A stretch of DNA of 64,000 nt from Halobacteriales archaeon QS_9_68_17 (GTDB lineage: Archaea > Halobacteriota > Halobacteria > Halobacteriales > Natronoarchaeaceae): the NCBI GenBank assembly GCA_003023565.1, contig PXSA01000040.1, positions 20,682 through 84,681 of the forward strand, read 5' to 3'. Within the stretch, counting starts at the first letter, position 1, and every line of letters starts with the position of its first letter. Shown here in pieces: positions 10,541 through 19,843 of the stretch. A program made the position numbers and the translations under genes. The notes beneath the pieces were generated by a model. The model saw nothing but the letters and a program-made list of their open reading frames with translations. It had not been told where the DNA came from and did not search any database.

Positions 10541-10732
10541 ATGAGCGAACGTCCGCTCGACGTCCTCGAGGCGTCCGTCGGCGAGGAAGTGACCGTGCGA
10601 CTCAAAGACGGCGAGGAGTACGGGGGCCACCTCACGGGCTACGACCAGCACATGAATCTCGTCCTCGAAGACGCCGAGGGCGAAGACACAACGATTATAC
10701 GCGGCGATAACGTCGTGTCGATCATCCCATGA
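10541..10732 (+). CDS. LSm (Sm-like) RNA-binding protein
   Basis: 63-aa Sm fold: [35 protein letters not shown]...[10 protein letters not shown]. Confidence 0.95.
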   Translation: MSERPLDVLEASVGEEVTVRLKDGEEYGGHLTGYDQHMNLVLEDAEGEDTTIIRGDNVVSIIP

Positions 10733-10902
10733 CCGGTGCAGGAACCCCGAGCCAGGGCAAAAAGAACACCACGACCCACACGAAGTGCCGACGGTGTGGT
10801 GAGAAGTCGTATCACGTCAAGAAAAAGGAGTGTTCGTCGTGCGGTTTCGGCAAGTCGAGCAAGCAGCGCGGCTACGAGTGGCAGTCGAAGGCCGGCGAGT
10901 AA
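10729..10902 (+). CDS. rpl37e: 50S ribosomal protein L37e
   Basis: [61 protein letters not shown] overlap with LSm gene. Not in supplied ORF track. Confidence 0.96.
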   Translation: MTGAGTPSQGKKNTTTHTKCRRCGEKSYHVKKKECSSCGFGKSSKQRGYEWQSKAGE

Positions 10903-11159
10903 CCGCTGTCTGACGAACTCTCCAGGCGCTGACGTGGTCTTCTCGAACCCCGACCGCGTAGCGGCCGCTCCGTCTCTAACCGGGGACTCGCGTCCAGTGA
11001 TCGGTCCTTCCGACCGCCCGTACCTGCCGCTCGCGGCCGTGAGAGACGGTAACTCACGATCCGGGATGCGATACAAGAACGTGTATATTCTTCGCTAAAG
11101 AGACGGAGAATAGGGCACGGTTGCGAGGATTTATCCCCGGTGGCTCGCTACGGTCGCGT

Positions 11160-12602
11160 ATGTCAGACGGGCATGCCGAGAGGCAGTCCCGGACGGGACT
11201 GACGGAGAAGTGCGGCGTGGTCGGCGTCTCGCTCTCCGACCGCGACGCCGCGCGCCCCCTCTACTACTCCCTGTACGCGCTCCAGCACCGCGGGCAGGAG
11301 TCGGCGGGCATCGTCACGCACGACGGGTTCCAGCAGCACAGCCACGTCGAGATGGGTCTCGTCGGCGACGTCTTCTCCGAGGACGACATCGAGAGCCTGA
11401 ACGGACCGGCTGGCATCGGCCACGTCCGCTACCCCACCTCCGGGAGCGTCGACTCCTGTTGCGCCCAGCCCTTCTCCGTCTCGTTCAAGAGCGGGTCGCT
11501 GGGGCTCTCGCACAACGGAAACCTCGTCAACGCGGACGAGATCCGGGACGAGCTCGCCGAACTCGGCCACGCCTTCACCTCGGACGGCGACACCGAGGTG
11601 ATCGCTCACGACCTCGCGCGCAACCTGCTGGAGGAGGACCTCGTCCGCGCGGTCAAGCGCACGATGGGGCGCATCCACGGGTCGTACTCGCTGACGATCA
11701 CGCACGACGACACCGTGATGGGCGTCCGCGACCCGCAGGGCAACCGACCGCTCTGCATCGGGACGCTCGACGACGGCTACATCCTCGCCAGCGAGTCCGC
11801 GGCCATCGACACGCTGGACGGCGAACTCGTGCGCGACGTGCGGCCGGGCGAACTCGTCGTCCTGCAGTCCGACGGACAGGGGTTCGACACGTACCAGTTA
11901 GTGGAGCGGGAAAACACCGCGCACTGCTTCTTCGAGCACGTCTACTTCGCCCGCCCCGACAGCGTCATCGACGGCAAGCGCGTCTACGAGGTGCGCCGCG
12001 ACCTCGGCCGCGAACTGTGGGCGGAATCCGGCGTCGACAGCGACGTGGTCCTCCCGGTCCCCGACTCCGGCCGCGCGTTCGCCTCGGGCTACGCCGAGGC
12101 CGCGGACGACGTGGAGTTCGCCGAGGGCCTGATGAAGAACCGCTACGTCGGCCGGACGTTCATCATGCCGACACAGGACGGGCGCGAGCGCGCGGTCCGC
12201 CTGAAACTGAACCCCATCAAAAGCACCATCGAGGGCAAGACCGTCACCATCATCGACGACTCCATCGTCCGCGGGACGACCTCGACCCAACTGGTCGAAC
12301 TCCTCAAAGACGTCGGCGCGGAGGAGGTCCACGTCCGCATCGGCGCGCCGCCTATCGTCGCGCCGTGTTACATGGGCATCGACATGGCCAGTCGCGACGA
12401 ACTGATCGCGGCCGACCGAACGGTCGAGGAGATCGCCGACGAGATAGACGCCGACAGCCTCGCGTACCTCTCGAAAGACGCCGTCGCCGAGGTGCTCGAA
12501 CAGTCCCGCGGCGACCTCTGTATGGGCTGTGTCACCGGCGAGTACCCGTACGACATCGACGGCGAGGGGACCGACCGCCCCGCGGCCCCGAGCGACGACT
12601 GA
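11160..12602 (+). CDS. purF: amidophosphoribosyltransferase
   Basis: Class II glutamine amidotransferase start CGVVGVSL and PRPP motif VTIIDDSIVRGTTS. Confidence 0.96.
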   Translation: MSDGHAERQSRTGLTEKCGVVGVSLSDRDAARPLYYSLYALQHRGQESAGIVTHDGFQQHSHVEMGLVGDVFSEDDIESLNGPAGIGHVRYPTSGSVDSCCAQPFSVSFKSGSLGLSHNGNLVNADEIRDELAELGHAFTSDGDTEVIAHDLARNLLEEDLVRAVKRTMGRIHGSYSLTITHDDTVMGVRDPQGNRPLCIGTLDDGYILASESAAIDTLDGELVRDVRPGELVVLQSDGQGFDTYQLVERENTAHCFFEHVYFARPDSVIDGKRVYEVRRDLGRELWAESGVDSDVVLPVPDSGRAFASGYAEAADDVEFAEGLMKNRYVGRTFIMPTQDGRERAVRLKLNPIKSTIEGKTVTIIDDSIVRGTTSTQLVELLKDVGAEEVHVRIGAPPIVAPCYMGIDMASRDELIAADRTVEEIADEIDADSLAYLSKDAVAEVLEQSRGDLCMGCVTGEYPYDIDGEGTDRPAAPSDD

Positions 12603-12689
12603 TCGGCCCGGCTCCGCCGACCGCAGGCGATCCCGGCACGATAGCACACCACAAACACTGTTTTAGTGTGGCTTGCCCGACACTCTTCC

Positions 12690-13214
12690 ATGACAGGACC
12701 GGCGTTTCTGGAGGGCGAAACGGTATCGCTCCGGACCGTCGAGGAGGAGGACCTGGAGTTCCTCCGCGACGGCGTGAACGACCCCGACGTGTGGCGCACC
12801 ACGCTAATGCACGGACCGAAAAACGTCGAACAGGAGCGGGAGTTCTTCGAGGAAGTCGTTTGCGAGGAGGGGTCGGTCGACCTCGTCGTCGCGGACGGCG
12901 AGGACCCGGTCGGGATGGTCGGACTGAACGGACTGGACGAGGGCAACGGCGTCGCCGAACTCGGCTACTGGATCGCGCCCGACCACTGGGGGAACGGCTA
13001 CGCGACCGACGCCGCGCGGACGGTGACCGAGTACGGCTTCGAGCAGCGACGCCTGCACCGCGTGCAGGCCCGCGTCGTCGGCTTCAACGAGGCCTCGGCG
13101 TGCGTACTGGAGAAGGCCGGCTTCGAGCGCGAGGGCGTCCACCGCGGTGCGGCGTTCGTCGACGGCGAGCACAGGGACGTAGTCCGGTACGCCCGCCTCG
13201 CGACGGACGAGTGA
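12690..13214 (+). CDS. GNAT family N-acetyltransferase (RimJ-like)
   Basis: LRTVEEEDLEFL..., GYWIAPDHWGNGYATDAARTV, RVQARVVGFNEASACVLEKAGFEREG. Confidence 0.92.
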   Translation: MTGPAFLEGETVSLRTVEEEDLEFLRDGVNDPDVWRTTLMHGPKNVEQEREFFEEVVCEEGSVDLVVADGEDPVGMVGLNGLDEGNGVAELGYWIAPDHWGNGYATDAARTVTEYGFEQRRLHRVQARVVGFNEASACVLEKAGFEREGVHRGAAFVDGEHRDVVRYARLATDE

Positions 13215-13235
13215 CCGGCCTCGGACGCCGCCGTG

Positions 13236-13796
13236 TCAGTAAATCACGTACAGCATCGCGTACACTACCTCGCCGAGCGCGAACGAGACCAGCCACAGGG
13301 CGGCCGCGACGCGGCCGACCCGCGCGTGAACCGTCTCCCGGAGTTCGCTCGCCGACCGCGTCCACGCGAGCAGGAGCGCGTAGTAGACGAACGGGAGCGT
13401 CAGGACCGCGAGCGTGATGTGAATCGCCAGAACCGGGAGATAGACGTACGTGTAAACGCCGTCCGGGCCGGGAAACGCGGCCGGCCCCTCCAGCGCGATC
13501 CGGTACAGGTACAGTACGAGGAACGCGACGAACAGGGCGAACGAGGCGAGCATCAGTCGTCGGTGCCGCCCGACGCGACCGCGTCGGATCGCCCGGACGC
13601 CGGCCGATATCGTCCCGATGGCCGCCGCGCTGACGACGGCGTTGGCATGCGGGATCGCTGACAGTACCGCGTCGGGGGCGTGCGGGAGCGCCGCCCCCGG
13701 CACCGCGCCGAGCGCGGCCCCGAACACGAGCGCGAGCGAGACGACGGTGAGCAGGCCCGTGGCCGCGGGGACGTGTTCCCTCATCCGGCGTTGCAT
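13236..13796 (-). CDS. DUF420 family membrane protein
   Basis: Internal ATG (MQRRMREHVPAATG...), multiple TM helices, RRGRVGRHRRLMLASFALFVAFLVLY. Confidence 0.85.
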   Translation of the reverse strand: MQRRMREHVPAATGLLTVVSLALVFGAALGAVPGAALPHAPDAVLSAIPHANAVVSAAAIGTISAGVRAIRRGRVGRHRRLMLASFALFVAFLVLYLYRIALEGPAAFPGPDGVYTYVYLPVLAIHITLAVLTLPFVYYALLLAWTRSASELRETVHARVGRVAAALWLVSFALGEVVYAMLYVIY

Positions 13797-13982
13797 GGTC
13801 AGGGGTTGGGTCCGTGGCCCCAAAGACGTTCCTTTCGCGGACCGCCGGCCGCGTGGACTCGACCGGAGACGACCGTTTCGAGAGCACTGTGGAGTTCTCA
13901 CCACTCGTATGTATAAAAGAAAAAGTACCCCGTGATCTGTTACTACCGTATCCATTTGGGGGTCCGCGCCGATATCGGAAGC

Positions 13983-14688
13983 ATGGAACGCGGGTACCGG
14001 GTCGTGCTGGTCGCCCTCCCCGTGGGGGGCCGCCGGCTGTGCCGGCACCGACCCCAATATCGACGCCGGGTCCGACGACGGGGCGAGCGCGACGACGACC
14101 GCCGCGAGCGGGAACGCCACCGACGGAACGCTCGGGGTCCATCTCATCAGCGTGGGACAGGCCTCCACGATGCTGGTCGTCGGCCCATCCGGCGAGACGA
14201 TACTCGTCGACACCGACGATCACGGCGACGACGGGGAGTACGTCCTCGACTACCTCCGCGACCGGACCGACTACCTGGTGACGACCCACGCCGACGCGGA
14301 CCACACCGGCGGCCACGCGGCCGTCATCGAACACTACGAGACGCAGTCCGGCGGGATCGGCGCGGCGTACGACCCCGGCATCGCGGCCGGCACCGCGACG
14401 TACGACGAGTACCTCGACGCGGTGGAGGACTACGACGTGACGCTGTACGAGACGAGAGCGGGCGACGCGATCCCGATGGAGGGAGCGACTGTCGACGTGC
14501 TCGGTCCTCCCGACCCGTATCCCGACGGTGGCGCGTGCAACGAGAACGATGTCGTCCTCCGCGTCGCGTACGGGAACACGTCCGTCCTCCTGCCGGGCGA
14601 CGCCGAGGACCATCAGGAGACGCATCTCGTCGACACCTACGGTGACGACCTGAACGCGACGCTGCTCGCCGCCAGGCGAGGACGATAA
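13983..14688 (+). pseudogene. MBL-fold (ComEC-like) lipoprotein, frameshifted near the lipobox and 3' truncated
   Basis: MERGYRVVLVALPVG is in one frame; AAGCAGTDPNIDAGSDDG...GVHLISVGQASTMLVV...THADADHTGGHA is in another; shift lies at the G6 run ~14031. C-terminus stops at LNATLLAARRGR*, where an HHGS-type motif is expected. Confidence 0.75.
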
Positions 14689-14701
14689 TCCTTGGCCGCC
14701 C

Positions 14702-14725
14702 AATAATTTCGCCACGGAAATTATT
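14702..14725. repeat. perfect inverted repeat AATAATTTC-GCCACG-GAAATTATT
   Basis: 9-bp arms, 6-nt spacer, read directly. Confidence 0.9.
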
Positions 14726-14727
14726 AG

Positions 14728-14742
14728 TAACGTACTACGTTA
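14728..14742. repeat. perfect inverted repeat TAACGTA-C-TACGTTA
   Basis: 7-bp arms, 1-nt centre, read directly. Confidence 0.9.
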
Positions 14743-14768
14743 ATTTATCCGAATTATTAAGATAAATT
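14742..14768. repeat. perfect inverted repeat AATTTATC-(11 nt)-GATAAATT
   Basis: 8-bp arms, read directly. Confidence 0.85.
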
Positions 14769-14799
14769 CATATTACTATGCGTAGAGGTATGAAGTGCA

Positions 14800-14937
14800 A
14801 TGTCATCCACTAACTCACTCAAGGCATATCTCGCAGACCACCCGCGAATGATCGGCGCGCTGTTTACGATCCTGATGTTGCTGTCGCAAGCCGGTACCGT
14901 GGCAGCCGGTGGCGTGCAAGCCCAACCGGGTCCATGA
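14800..14937 (+). CDS. 45-aa single-TM small peptide, convergent partner of CHAT protease (resembles haloarchaeal DUF7503-type peptides from memory)
   Basis: ATG 14800: MSSTNSLKAYLADHPRMIGALFTILMLLSQAGTVAAGGVQAQPGP*. Not in supplied track (<60 aa). Hydrophobic helix followed by small-residue AGTVAAGG. Confidence 0.75.
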   Translation: MSSTNSLKAYLADHPRMIGALFTILMLLSQAGTVAAGGVQAQPGP

Positions 14938-14938
14938 A

Positions 14939-17047
14939 TTACAGGTCGAGATCGGAGACTGGACCGTTCCACTGAAGTTTCGATCCGAACTTCACCGGGA
15001 ACTGGTGAGAGGAGAGATACTCTTGGAGTTCAGCGCTATTGAGTTCTATCGACTCCGTTTTGCCCGGGAGAAGCACGTTCTCGTCGAAACCTTCTACCGT
15101 CGGAGTTATATAAGATCCTAGCTGGTACTCTCGGGTCGGATACGCCGTGATCTGAAGTTCGAACGTCTCATCATCTGTTGGATTGACGTCACAGACTATC
15201 GCCGCCCCTCCGTCTGACTGAGCCATATCAGCACCGCCGTCGCCGACGATGAGATACTGGTCGCCGATCGAGGTGTGGTCTCGAACGAGCTGCAATGCTC
15301 CGCGAAGCGGAAAACCGACGTGAAGGAGACGCGCCAGTGCCTCGCCGATTTCGACCGCCTGTTCATTAACGACATCGCTTAGCGTGCCGACGCCGCCGGT
15401 CGCACCGCGCTCCGCGAGCGCCTTTGCCTGATTGAACGATCGGCAGGCGTTGAGGAGGAACACATCGATATCGACGGTATTGAGGTCTCTCACGTCCAGT
15501 TTACCGTCGGCACACCGCAATCCATTCGGCGTCGCGTGACCGATGTAGTGAAGAAAGTCGTGGCCGCCATGCTGCAATACATCAGACAACTGTTCTATCG
15601 ACAGTTGAGTGTGCGATTCGACGTTGAATGGGAGTTCCTCGCGACTGCCGTAGACACCGTCAAGCGAATCGAACTCGTCGATCATCCGCTCGTCGTTGCA
15701 GACGACTGTGATGTCGATCCGGCTCGTCCGTTCGTCTCTGGACAGGCGATTTTCGAACGCTTCGACGGTTGCTTTGGTCGCACCCCTGGGAATGTGGTTT
15801 CCGAACCAGGCATGTTCGATGGACTCGTTCGTTGTTTCCGGCTCAACCAGAACATTAGAGTCCGTCGCTTTCTGGGCGTCAGAACGCAACAGCGCTTTCG
15901 AAGCGTCTTGATTACCAGAGTCAGATATGCCTCCGGGCGACCGTGAATACGTCGGCGCGGGCGTCCTGGGTTGAGAGATCCGTGTGCCGCGTGGTTCTCG
16001 AACGATTCCGAGGTCGTTGACCACGAACGGGAGCGGCCGGATACCGTCGGGATTCGACGGGATATGAGCCGTGAGACACCAGTCCGGAACGTACTCAGTC
16101 ACGAGGTCGTACGGAACCTTGAGGTACTGCTGGATTTGCTCTTGCAACGGTCGACCGTGAACTTCCTCCAGATCGAAGGGGAGGTGAGGTTCGACCATCT
16201 GTCGCTCTTGCAGTTCTATCTGGTACATCCCCTCGGTCCGGAGGATGCAATCCAGGAAGAAGATCTGTTTGAGGACGCGGGCAACCTCATCCTCGAACCA
16301 CCGCCGACTCGCGAGTTCCCACTCGAACCCACCGGCGGTTTCGATACGCGGCACCTCGCCGGGCACCACGTCGGCACCGAGGTAAAACGCCAACGACGAG
16401 ACGGTGTAGATGTGCCTGTACTTGGGCGGGACGTAGATCCGGATACCCGTGTTCGGCGTTTCGAGCTCGTCGGGTATGTGGAGCTCCTCGCCGCGTTCGA
16501 GAAGCGGCGGGTGGCCCCTGAGGGTGGGATACGACCGCTCGCACGACGCCGTCTTCAGCGCCGATGGAAGGGCGCTGACGGCGGTCATCAGGTCGTGTGG
16601 GTCGTCGGGAACCGTGATCGTGGCAGCGGGGTTCTTGTGGTACGACCGCGATCCGAAGTCGATCACTGGTGTCCCTCCGAACTCGATGTATAGGTGGTTG
16701 GCCCCGGTCTCGACGGTCATCGAGTCGGCGACCCGAAAGTATATTTTTATCGGTCCGCCCATATCGACGCTGTACGAGCCCGAATCGAACGAATACTGTT
16801 CGTGTGAGTTTATCTTAGAGAGGAAGTCACCGTCCGAATTACGGATGCAAACGCCGTCGAGCCTGTCGAAGTACATCCCATCCGTCTCGAACCGGCAGGC
16901 GTGCGTTACGGGGAAGTTGAACCTGTCCGTGTCGATCCTCGTCGGTTCGACTGGACCCGCGGTCCGAAACGTCAACTGGCGCTGTTCGACGCGGTCGACG
17001 ATCCTGACGCCAGTCGGATCGTCCGTCGCGGAGTAATTGATAGTCAT
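14939..17047 (-). CDS. CHAT-domain (caspase-like, clan CD) protease with long uncharacterised N-terminal region
   Basis: HDFLHYIGHATPNGLRCADGKLDV (His codon 15536-15538, residue 504) and VDIDVFLLNACRSFNQAKALAERGATGGVGTL (Cys codon 15443-15445, residue 535). Confidence 0.88.
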   Translation of the reverse strand: MTINYSATDDPTGVRIVDRVEQRQLTFRTAGPVEPTRIDTDRFNFPVTHACRFETDGMYFDRLDGVCIRNSDGDFLSKINSHEQYSFDSGSYSVDMGGPIKIYFRVADSMTVETGANHLYIEFGGTPVIDFGSRSYHKNPAATITVPDDPHDLMTAVSALPSALKTASCERSYPTLRGHPPLLERGEELHIPDELETPNTGIRIYVPPKYRHIYTVSSLAFYLGADVVPGEVPRIETAGGFEWELASRRWFEDEVARVLKQIFFLDCILRTEGMYQIELQERQMVEPHLPFDLEEVHGRPLQEQIQQYLKVPYDLVTEYVPDWCLTAHIPSNPDGIRPLPFVVNDLGIVREPRGTRISQPRTPAPTYSRSPGGISDSGNQDASKALLRSDAQKATDSNVLVEPETTNESIEHAWFGNHIPRGATKATVEAFENRLSRDERTSRIDITVVCNDERMIDEFDSLDGVYGSREELPFNVESHTQLSIEQLSDVLQHGGHDFLHYIGHATPNGLRCADGKLDVRDLNTVDIDVFLLNACRSFNQAKALAERGATGGVGTLSDVVNEQAVEIGEALARLLHVGFPLRGALQLVRDHTSIGDQYLIVGDGGADMAQSDGGAAIVCDVNPTDDETFELQITAYPTREYQLGSYITPTVEGFDENVLLPGKTESIELNSAELQEYLSSHQFPVKFGSKLQWNGPVSDLDL

Positions 17048-17085
17048 TGCTGATGTACCTGCAGATATATCCCAATTGCAGCCCA

Positions 17086-17094
17086 GCGATAAAA
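17086..17094 (-). promoter_or_regulatory. candidate archaeal TATA box for the CHAT gene
   Basis: Reverse strand CTTTTATCG ~40 nt upstream of the ATG at 17047. Confidence 0.4.
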
Positions 17095-17285
17095 GACTAT
17101 TCCAGACATGAAGGGCCGGTGTCAGAAGCCCTGTCCTATTCGTATCCCCGGCTACCGACCGCGATGGCTCTCATCGAGCCGTTTCGTTAGAAGTTGTGCG
17201 TGGGTGATGTCCGCGAAGGGAGATCACCCGCATCGACTTCGGCGGCAGGGCCGTCAGTTCCGGTGGACTGTGTCCGCCAATGCGA

Positions 17286-17370
<85 letters not shown>

Positions 17371-17529
17371 TCGCGGTGTCTTACTGCGATCTCTCCTATC
17401 CGGGGAAGGAAGTAAAGGGCTTTCGTTTCGCTTGCCGAGATCGACGGGAACGCCGTCCGAGTCCGACCGCTGGTATCATCTATCACGGAAAAGCGGGTGC
17501 TTAAGAACGCCTCGGCGTTAACCCCGAGT

Positions 17530-18042
17530 ATGGCAAAATACTCGACGGGCGGGTCATCGGGCTCCGGCGGCGGCGACGCCTGCGAACTCTGCGGTACAGA
17601 GAGCGAGTCGCTCCGCGGGGCCAACGTCGCCGGGGCGCAACTGCAGGTCTGCCCGGACTGCGCGCCCCACGACGACAACGCCCACAAAGACGAGAAGAAG
17701 CGGACCGGAGGAGACGGCGACGGGGACCGGACGCGGGAGGCGGTCAGCAACGCCGCGAAGGCGAGTCCCGCCTGGAACGACGACTCCGAACACTGGGAGG
17801 AAGAGGGGACGAACTACGACGACGACCAGTTGCCGTATCTGGTGTCGGGCTACGGCGAGGAACTCCAGTCCGCGCGGCAGGACGCGGGGCTCCAGCGGTC
17901 CGAACTCGCCGAGGAACTCGACGCCGACGAGTCCGACCTGCTGGCGATCGAACAGGGTCGCGCGACGCAGGCGGGCGTCGGTGGGAGCCTCGTTCGAGCG
18001 ATCGAGCGACGTCTGGACGTGACGCTGGTCGCGTCGGCGTAG
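17530..18042 (+). CDS. multiprotein bridging factor (MBF1-like) HTH/zinc-ribbon regulator
   Basis: CELCGTES...CPDCAPHD zinc ribbon, C-terminal HTH LQSARQDAGLQRSELAEELDADESDLLAIEQG. Confidence 0.9.
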   Translation: MAKYSTGGSSGSGGGDACELCGTESESLRGANVAGAQLQVCPDCAPHDDNAHKDEKKRTGGDGDGDRTREAVSNAAKASPAWNDDSEHWEEEGTNYDDDQLPYLVSGYGEELQSARQDAGLQRSELAEELDADESDLLAIEQGRATQAGVGGSLVRAIERRLDVTLVASA

Positions 18043-18080
18043 CGGTCGATTTTTCCCCGTCGGGCGTGTGGACCCATCCG

Positions 18081-19286
18081 ATGAGCACGTTAGCGGCCGC
18101 GGAGCCGTACACCACCCGGTTCCAGACGGCGGTCAGTACGGTCGACGGCAGGGACGTGACGCTGGAGACGACGTACTTCTATCCGGAGAGCGGCGGTCAA
18201 CCGGCCGACCGCGGCGAGATCGACGGGATCGACGTCGAACACGTTCGGAAGGAGGGCGAGCGTGTCGTCCACACCCTCTCGACGGCCCCGGCATGGAGCG
18301 CGGGACACCGCGCGCTCTGTGAGGTGGACTGGTCGTTCCGGATGTACTGCATGCGAGCGCACACGGCGAGCCACGCGCTGTACGGCGCGGGCCGCCGCGT
18401 GCTCGACGACCTCGGGTACGGCGGCTTCGGCATCGACGAGGAGAAGGTGCGGATCGACTTCCGAACGTCGACCGATGTCACCGACTCGACGCTCGTGGAA
18501 CTGGAGCGACTGGTGAACGAGGCGGTCTGGGACTCCCGAGACGTCTCCTGGGAGGAGGTCCCGCTGTCGGAGGCCCGCGAACGCGACGACGTGGCGTTCA
18601 ATACGAGGACCGAGGAGGGCGTGTTCGGTGAGGCCGACACGGTGCGGATCGTTACGGTAGAGGAGTGGGACGCGGCCGCCTGCGGCGGGACGCACGCCCG
18701 GAACACGCGCGAGGTCGGTCCCGTGACGCTGCTCGACCGGTCGAACCCCGGCGAGGGTCTCACTCGCGTCGAGTTCGCCGTGGGCGGCGCCGGCATCGAC
18801 CGGCGGGCGACGGAGAAAGCGGCGGCGCTCGACGCGACCACGGCGCTCGGGACGAGCGTTGCCGACCTCCCGGCGGCGGTCGAGCGCCTCCAGGCCGAAC
18901 GGTCCGAGCTGGCGAAAGAGGTCGAACGGCTCCGGTCCGAGGCGCTCGACCACCGGCTAGAGCGACTGTGCAGCGACCCGGTCGAACGGGAGGGACGGAC
19001 CTGGGTCGTAGGTACGGTCGACGGGGTCGGTCCGAACGACGTGGACGACCGTGCGCGAGAACTCGCGGGTCAGCGCGCGGACGTCGTGGCGCTCGTCGGG
19101 AGAGACGACCCTCCGTTCGTGGTAGTGGGTGCTGCGGCGGGCGCTGACGCCATCGTCGACGACGTCACCGCCGCGTTCGGCGGAGGCGGTGGCGGTTCGG
19201 ACCGCGTCGCGCAGGCTGGCGGACTGTCGGGCGACCCGGAGACCATCGCTGCCTACCTGAAGTCGGGCGAGATCCCCGACGGGTGA
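18081..19286 (+). CDS. alaX: alanyl-tRNA editing protein AlaX-L
   Basis: TTYFYPESGGQPADRG, HTASHALYG, CGGTHARNTREVG, C-terminal DHHA1-like tail. Confidence 0.92.
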   Translation: MSTLAAAEPYTTRFQTAVSTVDGRDVTLETTYFYPESGGQPADRGEIDGIDVEHVRKEGERVVHTLSTAPAWSAGHRALCEVDWSFRMYCMRAHTASHALYGAGRRVLDDLGYGGFGIDEEKVRIDFRTSTDVTDSTLVELERLVNEAVWDSRDVSWEEVPLSEARERDDVAFNTRTEEGVFGEADTVRIVTVEEWDAAACGGTHARNTREVGPVTLLDRSNPGEGLTRVEFAVGGAGIDRRATEKAAALDATTALGTSVADLPAAVERLQAERSELAKEVERLRSEALDHRLERLCSDPVEREGRTWVVGTVDGVGPNDVDDRARELAGQRADVVALVGRDDPPFVVVGAAAGADAIVDDVTAAFGGGGGGSDRVAQAGGLSGDPETIAAYLKSGEIPDG

Positions 19287-19517
19287 GGGCCGTTACGGCA
19301 GGGTCGAGCGGCATCGTTGTCACCGCCACACTGCAGAGGCATGACCTGACAGCAATCTTACCTCTTAGTTCTCCCTTCTAAATTTTTATTCTAAGAGCAG
19401 TAAACCTCTCCACAGCCTCCGGAAACAAACGGTAGCGTCGACCACAGTGTGGTTCACGGTAACGTCATACTCATCGGTGAGAGATCGTGGTCTTCGACCG
19501 AACGGAGAGCCGTACCG

Positions 19518-19790
19518 ATGGATAGCCTGTCCTTCGTCGCGGGGTCGACCGCCCGGCGCGAGGTGCTGTCGGTACTCGCTTCCGACCCGGCCACGCGGTG
19601 CTCGATCCGTCGGGGTCGAGCAAGTCGTCGGTGTACGACGCGCTGAACAAGCTAGAGGAAAAGGGGTTCATCTACCAACGCCACGACGTTGCTTGTCCGC
19701 TTCGCGGACTGCGCTGTCGCCCGAAAATCGGAGGGTTGGGATCACGAGGATCTTCGGTTCTCGTACGACTCCTTGAGGGTGGGGCATTGC
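19518..19790 (+). pseudogene. decayed winged-helix transcriptional regulator
   Basis: MDSLSFVAGSTARREVLSVLASDPATR in one frame, GSSKSSVYDALNKLEEKGFIYQRHD in the next; homology ends abruptly afterwards. Confidence 0.65.
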
Positions 19791-19843
19791 CCTGTCTTCC
19801 AGATAACGTTCACCTTTTTTACTCCACCACCGAAGAGGCGAGT

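Noticed and set aside
11210-13417. 735-aa ORF overlapping purF in another frame
   Set aside because: Low-complexity Arg-rich translation; the purF frame carries all conserved motifs.
14702-14725. Inverted repeat as a bacterial-type intrinsic terminator of the MBL gene
   Set aside because: AT-rich stem and no U-tract logic; archaeal terminators do not depend on such hairpins. Better considered an operator.
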